Shown here: positions 8,769 through 13,694 of the stretch, piece after piece
Position numbering within the stretch: the stretch's first letter is position 1
How the letters are laid out: every line of letters begins with the position of its first letter
From: Sulfuricella sp.
Lineage (GTDB): Bacteria; Pseudomonadota; Gammaproteobacteria; Burkholderiales; Sulfuricellaceae
Length of the DNA: 16,757 nucleotides
Assembly: GCA_019911785.1 (NCBI GenBank)
Contig: JAIOJM010000141.1
Coordinates: 1 to 16,757, forward strand
Direction: 5' to 3'
Made by a program: the position numbers and the translations under genes
Notes under the pieces: model-generated
Seen by the model: only the letters and a program-made list of their open reading frames with translations
Told to the model about the DNA's origin: nothing
The model's database searches: none

Positions 8769-9806
8769 ATGGATATTTTGATTGTCGGCGGTGGTGTGAT
8801 TGGTTTGGGTAGTGCGCTTGAACTTGCACGGCAAGGGGCCAGGGTGGCAGTGCTGGAGCGTGGGGTATGTGGCGGCGAATCCTCCTGGGCCGGTGGCGGC
8901 ATACTGTCGCCGCTGCCGCCTTGGGATTATTCGCCCGCTGTGACCGATCTGACGCAGCTGAGCTGCCGGCTTTTTCCGGAGTGGGTGGGGCGTGTTGCCG
9001 AAATCAGCGGCATCGATCCGGAATACCGGGTCAGCGGTATGCGGGTTATGCCTCCGTTTGATGCCGAGAAGGCGGCGCAGTGGTGCACAAACCATGATGT
9101 ACGACTGGAGCAGGATGGAGAGGGTTTGTGGCTGCCGGATGTCGCGCAGGTGCGCAATCCGCGCCTGATCAAGGCGCTGCGACTCGCGCTGGAGCGGATG
9201 GGGGTGCGGATCGTGGAGCGGGCCGAGGTTGTCGGGATCGTGTCCACGGAAGATCGGGTGGAGCGACTGGATACCACGGCGGGGCCTTTTGCGGCGGAAC
9301 ACTATGTCGTTGCCGCCGGGGCCTGGAGCAAGAAGCTGCTGGGAAAGCAGGGCGTGCAGCTCGATATCAAGCCAGTGCGCGGCCAGATGCTGCTCTATGA
9401 GGCGCAGCCCGGAATGCTGCGGCATATTATCCTGCAGAATGGCACCTATCTGATTCCTCGCGATGACGGGCATATTCTGGTCGGCAGCACCCTGGAGGAT
9501 GTCGGTTTCGACAAGGCGACGACCGAGGGGGCCAGGGTTGCGCTTCATGCACGGGCGCTGGGCATGCTGCCTCAACTGGCTCATGCAGAGTTTATTCAGC
9601 ACTGGGCGGGGCTGCGCCCGGCTGCACCCGACAATATTCCGATCATTGCCAGGCACCCGCGGCTTGAGAACCTTTTTCTCAATGGCGGGCATTTCCGCTA
9701 CGGCGTCACCATGGCGCCGGCGAGCGCTCAAATTCTCGCAAATCGACTGTTTAACCGGGAACAGCCTTTCGATGTTTCGAGCTATGATTGGCCAAGGGTG
9801 AATTAA
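8769..9806 (+). CDS. thiO: Glycine oxidase ThiO (FAD-dependent)
   Basis: ThiO oxidises glycine to dehydroglycine, which feeds the thiazole branch of thiamine synthesis, and is a DAO-family flavoenzyme of 345 residues. The FAD dinucleotide motif DILIVGGGVIG is at 2-12, with the ribose-binding E30 in VAVLE. GGESSWAGGGILSPLPPW around 35-52 and GLRPAAPDNIPII are family motifs, and GHFRYG at 307-312 carries the substrate arginine region. The start is uncertain: ATG 8769 gives the typical N-terminus, while an in-frame TTG at 8763 is nearer to AGGA at 8747. A neighbouring thiO is also known at the minor-pilin locus of Pseudomonas. It stands alone here without other thi genes. Confidence 0.93.
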   Translation: MDILIVGGGVIGLGSALELARQGARVAVLERGVCGGESSWAGGGILSPLPPWDYSPAVTDLTQLSCRLFPEWVGRVAEISGIDPEYRVSGMRVMPPFDAEKAAQWCTNHDVRLEQDGEGLWLPDVAQVRNPRLIKALRLALERMGVRIVERAEVVGIVSTEDRVERLDTTAGPFAAEHYVVAAGAWSKKLLGKQGVQLDIKPVRGQMLLYEAQPGMLRHIILQNGTYLIPRDDGHILVGSTLEDVGFDKATTEGARVALHARALGMLPQLAHAEFIQHWAGLRPAAPDNIPIIARHPRLENLFLNGGHFRYGVTMAPASAQILANRLFNREQPFDVSSYDWPRVN

Positions 9807-9811
9807 AATTG

Positions 9812-9826
9812 TTAGACAAAGTCCAA
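9812..9826. promoter_or_regulatory. Candidate Fur/Irr-type operator upstream of the regulator gene
   Basis: TTAGAC-AAA-GTCCAA is an inverted repeat (5 of 6 positions pair) 22 bp before the regulator start, in the only 41-bp gap between thiO and that gene. The layout, a TTnGAn half site, 3-bp centre and mirrored half, resembles the shape of Irr boxes, and autoregulation is common in the family. No clear -10/-35 pair accompanies it. Confidence 0.35.
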
Positions 9827-9847
9827 TAGTTGGTTTAGCATGAAGCT

Positions 9848-10276
9848 ATGGACATGAAAATTTACACGCGCGACAACATGGCTGATCTGCTACGGCAGCA
9901 CGGGATCAATCCGACGCATCAACGACTCGAGATTGCCTATGCGTTGTTCTCGAGGCAGGAGCACCTTTCTGCCGATCAGATTCTTGCGATCGTAAATACC
10001 AAGCACAGCGAAACCTCCAAGGCAACGGTCTACAACACCCTCAATCTGTTCGTGGAAAAGAAGCTGATCCGCGAAGTGATCGTGGATCCCAGCAAGGTAT
10101 TCTACGACCCCAATACCCACGAGCATCATCATTTCTACGATGTGGTCAGCGGTCATTTGACCGATATCGACGCGGCTGACTTCAAGGTCACTGGTTTGCC
10201 CGTGTTGCCGCCGGGCGTGGTTACCGAAGGCATCGACATCATCGTCCGCATCCGCCCGCAAGCGGTTGCCGCCTGA
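9848..10276 (+). CDS. Fur-superfamily transcriptional regulator, cysteine-free, Irr-like
   Basis: DNA-binding metalloregulator of 142 residues. The winged-helix half includes INPTHQRLEIAYALF and the recognition helix region SKATVYNTLNLFVEKKLI (about 57-74). DPNTHEHHHFYDVVSGHLTDID (split near 87-108) gives the dimerisation-domain metal site with a histidine cluster at H91 and H93-H95. The protein has no cysteine at all, so it lacks the CxxC structural zinc sites of Fur, PerR and Zur; this and the HHHFY pattern point to the Irr-like branch, known in rhizobia as a haem/iron-responsive repressor and in others as peroxide-linked. The target here is unknown. The ribosome site is weak; ATG 9854 is an alternative start. 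Confidence 0.85.
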   Translation: MDMKIYTRDNMADLLRQHGINPTHQRLEIAYALFSRQEHLSADQILAIVNTKHSETSKATVYNTLNLFVEKKLIREVIVDPSKVFYDPNTHEHHHFYDVVSGHLTDIDAADFKVTGLPVLPPGVVTEGIDIIVRIRPQAVAA

Positions 10277-10296
10277 TCAAAATTCCTTGTCGCTGT

Positions 10297-10306
10297 ATAC
10301 GCGTAT
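10297..10306. promoter_or_regulatory. 10-bp perfect palindrome between regulator and tRNA
   Basis: ATACGCGTAT is fully self-complementary and lies 20 bp after the regulator stop. It lacks a T tract so it is not a terminator. It may be chance. The rest of the 106-bp spacer holds only the tRNA promoter. Confidence 0.15.
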
Positions 10307-10339
10307 CTCTGTTCGACCCGCTATGGTGCGCTGTAGCGA

Positions 10340-10369
10340 TTGATGGCTGACGGCGAAGAGGGATATAAT
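10340..10369 (+). promoter_or_regulatory. tRNA-Thr promoter
   Basis: A consensus TATAAT at 10364-10369 follows TTGATG at 10340-10345 with an 18-bp spacer. The predicted start near 10376 is about 7 nt before the mature tRNA 5' end, with GC-rich sequence (gccgagc) right after the -10. Confidence 0.7.
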
Positions 10370-10382
10370 GCCGAGCTTGTGT

Positions 10383-10458
10383 GCCGATGTAGCTCAGTTG
10401 GTAGAGCAGCGCATTCGTAATGCGAAGGTCACCAGTTCGATTCCGGTCATCGGCACCA
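10383..10458 (+). tRNA. tRNA-Thr (anticodon CGT)
   Basis: A 76-base cloverleaf: acceptor GCCGATG pairs perfectly with CATCGGC, then encoded ACCA. The D arm is GCTC/GAGC with an AGTTGGTA loop; the anticodon loop TTCGTAA gives CGT at 10416-10418; the T loop is TTCGATT. The first 47 bases closely match the E. coli thrW-type tRNA as I know it. The T stem ACCAG/CCGGT has one A-C mismatch (10434 with 10444). The gene is flanked downstream by a phage-type integrase, so its 3' end is the likely attachment site. Confidence 0.96.
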
Positions 10459-10466
10459 GTAAAATC

Positions 10467-10500
10467 AAAGGGCTTACAGAAATGTAAGCCCTTTTTATTT
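10467..10500 (+). terminator. Rho-independent terminator after tRNA-Thr
   Basis: AAAGGGCTTACA pairs over 12 bp with TGTAAGCCCTTT around a GAAA tetraloop, followed by TTTTTATTT. It ends the tRNA transcript 8 bp after its CCA. The leading AAA also makes it usable in the opposite direction. Confidence 0.92.
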
Positions 10501-10507
10501 CTGCCGT

Positions 10508-10526
10508 GGGGCACTGGCGGGGCACT
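10508..10526 (+). repeat. Direct repeat pair GGGGCACT x2, likely integrase arm sites
   Basis: GGGGCACT occurs at 10508-10515 and 10519-10526, exactly 11 bp apart, one helical turn. The mirror-image pair is at 10605-10623. Short repeated arm-type sites beside the attachment site and integrase gene are typical of lambda-like tyrosine integrases. Confidence 0.65.
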
Positions 10527-10604
10527 CTGAATTAACAATCCCGGTAATTCCATGATTTCCTGATTGCCAGAAAAACAAGGCAAATGGCATCCGTTTGTTT
10601 TTAT

Positions 10605-10623
10605 GCTGCCCCATGAGTGCCCC
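10605..10623 (-). repeat. Inverted counterpart pair (GCTGCCCC and AGTGCCCC)
   Basis: AGTGCCCC at 10616-10623 is the exact reverse complement of GGGGCACT; GCTGCCCC at 10605-10612 matches 6 of 8 bases. They are again 11 bp apart, and face the pair at 10508-10526 across about 78 bp. Confidence 0.6.
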
Positions 10624-10653
10624 ATTTCAAAATCACAGGATAGTAATTAACTT

Positions 10654-10667
10654 ACAAACCAGTTTGT
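10654..10667. promoter_or_regulatory. Inverted repeat ACAAAC-CA-GTTTGT upstream of the integrase
   Basis: Perfect 6-bp arms with a 2-bp centre, 15 bp upstream of a weak promoter-like TTGTCA at 10682. It could be an operator for integrase expression or a recombination accessory site. Confidence 0.4.
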
Positions 10668-10681
10668 TATGTGCAAAATAC

Positions 10682-10711
10682 TTGTCATTGTTAATGCGAT
10701 GTTGCTATTTG
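10682..10711 (+). promoter_or_regulatory. Weak candidate integrase promoter
   Basis: TTGTCA (10682-10687) is a good -35. The matching -10 is poor: TATTTG at 10706-10711 preceded by TGC, spacing 18. The leader to the integrase start would be about 45 nt. Confidence 0.3.
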
Positions 10712-10764
10712 TTGCGGCTTGCTGTAGTGTTTTCCAGTGTTAAATCACTTGGGAGTGGGCGATC

Positions 10765-11844
10765 ATGGCAAGCATCGAAAAGCGCACCAGCAAAGACGGT
10801 GAAAATAGTTACCGGGTAAAGGTCAGGCTAAAAGGCTACCCCATCCAGACGGCATCCTTCGAGCGTCTTACTGATGCAAAGAAGTGGGCGCAACATACTG
10901 AGGCCGCCATTCGAGAAGGTCGCCACTTCAAAACATCCGAGGCCAAGCGCCACACTTTGGCGGAACTAATCGACCGCTATATCCGCGACATCCTGCCCCA
11001 AAATCAAAAGAAAGCCCGCGACTATCTGCTTCACCTCACGTGGTGGAAAGAGGCAATTGGTAGTCATACGCTGGCAGACGTAACCCCCGCCCTGATAGCA
11101 GAATACCGGGACAAACTGGCCGGTGCCGTTACTGTTCGCGGCAAGCCGCGCGCGCCTGCAACGGTGGTGCGGTACTTGGCCGCGCTGTCCCATGCCTACA
11201 CGATTGCCGTCAAGGAGTGGGGCTGGATCGATGACACCCCCATGCGAAAGGTGAACAAGCCATCCCTGCCCCGTGGCCGGGTGCGCTTCCTGTCCGACGA
11301 TGAGCGTGTCCGCTTGTTGACAGCCTGCAAGGACTCACGCAATCACTACCTTTATCCCGTAGTCGTGTTGGCACTCTCAACCGGAATGCGGCAAGGCGAA
11401 ATCATGGGCCTGACTTGGGACGTGGTGGATTTGAATCGGGGGCGAGCCATCCTGCATGAAACGAAAAACGGCGAGCGCCGCGCCGTGGCGATTACCGGCC
11501 ATGCCCTTAATCTGCTGAAAGAGCTTGGCAAGGTCAGAAGGATAGATAGCAAGTTTCTTTTCCCTGCTAAGGAAATCAGACCACAGAAGCCACAAAAGCC
11601 CATGGATTTACGTACCCCCTGGGAAACAGCGGTTAAATATGCTGCACTTGATGACTTCCACTTCCATGATTTACGCCACAGCGCAGCATCCTACCTCGCC
11701 ATGAACGGTGCAAGCCTGGCCGAGATTGCCGAAGTGCTGGGACACAAGACCTTGCAAATGGTGAAGCGTTACTCGCACCTGAGCGAAGGGCATACCGCCA
11801 GCGTGGTGGAATCCATGAACAGCAAGATATTCGGGAGCATGTGA
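10765..11844 (+). CDS. Tyrosine site-specific recombinase (phage-type integrase)
   Basis: Protein of 359 residues that would integrate and excise the element at the tRNA. An N-terminal arm-binding region comes first (SIEKRTSKDGENSYRVKVRLKG near 3-24, Arm-DNA-bind type), then a SAM-like core-binding domain about 64-165 and the catalytic domain from about 172. Catalytic residues are R209 (STGMRQGEIMGL), K234 (HETKNGERR), H301 and R304 (HDLRH), H327 (LGHKT) and the nucleophile Y336 (VKRYSHL), so it looks active. GGGAG lies 9 nt before the ATG. The next gene starts 1 bp after its stop, implying co-transcription. It reads away from the tRNA, as usual for such islands. Confidence 0.96.
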   Translation: MASIEKRTSKDGENSYRVKVRLKGYPIQTASFERLTDAKKWAQHTEAAIREGRHFKTSEAKRHTLAELIDRYIRDILPQNQKKARDYLLHLTWWKEAIGSHTLADVTPALIAEYRDKLAGAVTVRGKPRAPATVVRYLAALSHAYTIAVKEWGWIDDTPMRKVNKPSLPRGRVRFLSDDERVRLLTACKDSRNHYLYPVVVLALSTGMRQGEIMGLTWDVVDLNRGRAILHETKNGERRAVAITGHALNLLKELGKVRRIDSKFLFPAKEIRPQKPQKPMDLRTPWETAVKYAALDDFHFHDLRHSAASYLAMNGASLAEIAEVLGHKTLQMVKRYSHLSEGHTASVVESMNSKIFGSM

Positions 11845-11845
11845 A

Positions 11846-12622
11846 ATGACCGACCTAGATGAGGGAAGCATCCCGGTTCAATCTTCGGTCATTTCGGTGA
11901 ACGAATACCGTTGGGAACGCCTGCTTGGTCAGTTTGATAGGACACTTCGACGCATGGCGGCCAGCAGACGACCAGCAGACACGCACGGCGCTGACGTGCT
12001 GGTGTCGGTGGTATCGATCCTAAAAGCCATTACCGACAACGATCAAGCGCCGTCCGTTCAAGCAAGCCGGTTCCGCGATGAGTTGAAAGCACGCGCCGAA
12101 GAACGCCGCCAAAACCCAAGCCAGCAAAACGAGGCGGATGTTCTTGACGTTGCGTATCGGGCTTTCATGGTTAATGTCATGGAGGTCATCCCGGCCAACG
12201 ATGGCGCTGTCATGCCAGACGGTTTCGACGATTCAGTGACCGTTAGCCAACCCCAAGCAGAAGCAGAAGGCTTTGTTTCTGCCGTGGATCAAGGCGAGAT
12301 TGAAATCGTCGCGCCCATGGCGCCACCAACCAACCAAGTTACAACAGCAACCGGGCATAACACGTTCAACGAACAGAGAGCAGGCAATGCAGCGACTCGT
12401 CTTGTCGAGGATGTCATTGACAAAATAGAAATGAACAAAAAGAAAGCGACCCTATCATCCGTATGGCTTGCATTGGGCGCGCTCGTCGAAACGTCCATTA
12501 TTGTGGACACACAGCCGGGTAAATATCTATGCGATGTCGGAAATGACGACCTTTATCCCATCACAAAAGGGTCAATAAGAGGAGTATTGCAACGTAGAAG
12601 GGCACGCCTAAAGCACGCCTAA
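11846..12622 (+). CDS. Hypothetical protein of the integrative element
   Basis: I do not recognise this 258-residue protein. It begins 1 bp after the integrase stop, with GGGAG 8 nt upstream, so it is probably co-transcribed and translationally coupled. The N-terminal half is charged and likely helical (WERLLGQFDRTLRRMAASRR at about 23-42, then RFRDELKARAEERRQ near 75). The middle (about 125-185) is acidic, rich in Q, P, A and T, and looks disordered. The C-terminal 75 residues look folded and basic at the end (SSVWLALGALVE, then ITKGSIRGVLQRRRARLKHA), which would fit nucleic-acid binding. There is no signal peptide or membrane segment. A role in control of integration or copy state is only a guess from position. 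Confidence 0.75.
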   Translation: MTDLDEGSIPVQSSVISVNEYRWERLLGQFDRTLRRMAASRRPADTHGADVLVSVVSILKAITDNDQAPSVQASRFRDELKARAEERRQNPSQQNEADVLDVAYRAFMVNVMEVIPANDGAVMPDGFDDSVTVSQPQAEAEGFVSAVDQGEIEIVAPMAPPTNQVTTATGHNTFNEQRAGNAATRLVEDVIDKIEMNKKKATLSSVWLALGALVETSIIVDTQPGKYLCDVGNDDLYPITKGSIRGVLQRRRARLKHA

Positions 12623-12627
12623 AGCAC
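12602..12627 (+). repeat. 11-bp tandem repeat GCACGCCTAAA x2 plus partial
   Basis: Perfect copies at 12602-12612 and 12613-12623, followed by GCACG. They overlap the last codons and stop of the upstream gene. The spacing equals one helical turn, so protein binding is possible, but a simple slippage duplication is equally likely. Confidence 0.6.
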
Positions 12628-12705
12628 GTGCCGCACACCTACGGCACACACGAAAGATTCATAATAATCATTGCGTTAAGGTTTGCGTAACTGGCAACTA
12701 GCCAG
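12628..12705. promoter_or_regulatory. Repeat-rich control region upstream of the replication-type cassette
   Basis: Within the 107-bp spacer are an inverted repeat GTGCCG-N8-CGGCAC (12628-12647), a -10-like CATAAT (12660-12665) lacking a good -35, a direct repeat TTGCGTTAA / TTGCGTAA (12671 and 12683), and a perfect inverted repeat CTGGC-N5-GCCAG (12691-12705). This is the only gap in the operon-like run from the integrase onwards, so it probably holds the cassette's promoter and operator. Confidence 0.4.
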
Positions 12706-12729
12706 GGACACTTACAAGGAAATAACGCA

Positions 12730-12981
12730 ATGAGCAACCACCCCACCAACCCCGCGAAATCGCTCAATGATTCGTGGCTGACCATCAAGCTGCTGGCGCA
12801 AGCCGAGCCAGCTTTCACCGAAGCAGCAATCCGCAACCAAGTTTTCAACGCCGCCGACCGGCAATCGTCCAAGGGGAAAATCTCCGGCAACGGGCTTGCT
12901 CCCCACATCCGGCGCGTAGGTGCCAAGGTACTCATCAACCATGGTGGCTTTCTGTCATGGATTGCTGGAGGTGCAAAATGA
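12730..12981 (+). CDS. Excisionase-like small DNA-binding protein
   Basis: An 83-residue protein of a type often found in integrative elements next to HTH and primase genes. FTEAAIRNQVFNA (29-41) reads as a helix-turn-helix, followed by a wing-like stretch KGKISGNGLAPHIRRVGAKVLIN and a terminal FLSWIAG helix, the pattern of MerR/Xis-like excisionase folds in which the protein binds beside att sites or its own promoter. Either recombination directionality or regulation is plausible. AAGGA lies 9 nt before the ATG. Its stop overlaps the next start as ATGA. Confidence 0.7.
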   Translation: MSNHPTNPAKSLNDSWLTIKLLAQAEPAFTEAAIRNQVFNAADRQSSKGKISGNGLAPHIRRVGAKVLINHGGFLSWIAGGAK

Positions 12982-13397
12982 GCGCTTTCACCTACCCCAA
13001 CATCGGCACCATGCCGAGCCGCGCCCTTGCCCTGCTGCTGCAAGACCACAAGATAACCCACCGGGATTTTTGGCTGCACACAGGAACCTACCGCCTGAGT
13101 GATCCCATCTTCCTGCTACGAGAAAGAGGCTGGGATATTCGGGATAACCCGGAAACAGTGCCCACCAGCGACCCCACCCAGCGCAGCGCCCACATCAAGC
13201 GTTATTACCTGCCACAGGACGTTATCGCCGCAACCGGTGACGAAGGCCTGGACTTTGTGCGCAAGGTAAAGGAGTGGGAACGGAAGCGTTCTTCAGGGAT
13301 GGCCGGGACGATTGCAGTCGCCCCAGCCGTTGAATCTGCCGGAGCCAATAGGCAAGGTGCCGACCGAACGAAGCATAGCATGGAGACTACACGATGA
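12978..13397 (+). CDS. Helix-turn-helix protein of the element
   Basis: Protein of 139 residues. The start is fixed by GGAGGTG at 12967-12973 with 5-nt spacing and by ATGA overlap with the previous stop; a longer in-frame extension to 12774 is only a shadow of the excisionase-like gene. Residues 13-52 (SRALALLLQDHKITHRDF, TGTYRLSDPI, LRERGWDI) resemble the short winged helix-turn-helix family of phage and island proteins in which THRDF and GWxI are recurrent. The C-terminal third is low-complexity and basic-acidic mixed. It probably binds DNA, either as a regulator or at the element's origin. Its stop overlaps the next start (ATGA). Confidence 0.72.
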   Translation: MSAFTYPNIGTMPSRALALLLQDHKITHRDFWLHTGTYRLSDPIFLLRERGWDIRDNPETVPTSDPTQRSAHIKRYYLPQDVIAATGDEGLDFVRKVKEWERKRSSGMAGTIAVAPAVESAGANRQGADRTKHSMETTR

Positions 13398-13693
13398 AAA
13401 CCGCCGTGCAAAAACTTCAAGACGTGAAAGCATATATCCCGCCTGCCGATTTCTATCGCGCCGAATTGTCCGCCATGCCGCCGCCTCGTGGGGGTGGCTG
13501 GCGTGATGGTGGTTTGTGCGTTTTCCATACTGACAACCATGCAGGCAGCTTTCGCGTAAATCTGGATACAGGGGCTTTCTGCTGTTTCAGTTGTGGCGCA
13601 AAGGGATCAGACATTATCGCCTTCATCCAGCTACGGGACGGCTTGAGCTTCCTTGAAGCCTTGAGCAAATTGTCCGATGAGTGGGGGGTGTGA
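13394..13693 (+). CDS. Stand-alone CHC2 zinc-finger primase domain protein
   Basis: A 99-residue protein containing little more than the DnaG-type zinc-binding domain that reads template DNA during primer synthesis. Zinc ligands are C42 and H45 (LCVFH), then C64 and C67 (FCCFSCGAKG), with the usual strand SFRVNLDTGAFCCF between them and GSDIIAFIQLRDGLSFLEAL after. Normally this domain is fused to the TOPRIM catalytic half; here the TOPRIM protein is encoded next door, 1 bp downstream. It starts in an ATGA overlap with the helix-turn-helix gene. Confidence in the domain is high. Confidence 0.88.
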   Translation: MKTAVQKLQDVKAYIPPADFYRAELSAMPPPRGGGWRDGGLCVFHTDNHAGSFRVNLDTGAFCCFSCGAKGSDIIAFIQLRDGLSFLEALSKLSDEWGV

Positions 13694-13694
13694 G

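Noticed and set aside
8727..9731. 334-residue minus-strand frame opposite thiO
   Set aside because: Arg/Pro/His-rich shadow of a GC-rich real gene; thiO on the + strand has complete family motifs.
10239..10625. 128-residue minus-strand frame across the tRNA and terminator
   Set aside because: It is the antisense translation of tRNA-Thr (the stretch NRTGDLRITNALLYQLSYIG is a familiar database artefact of tRNA loci); no ribosome site or real homology.
12774..12977. 68-residue N-terminal extension of the helix-turn-helix protein
   Set aside because: Shadow of the excisionase-like gene; GGAGGTG and an ATGA overlap fix the start at 12978.
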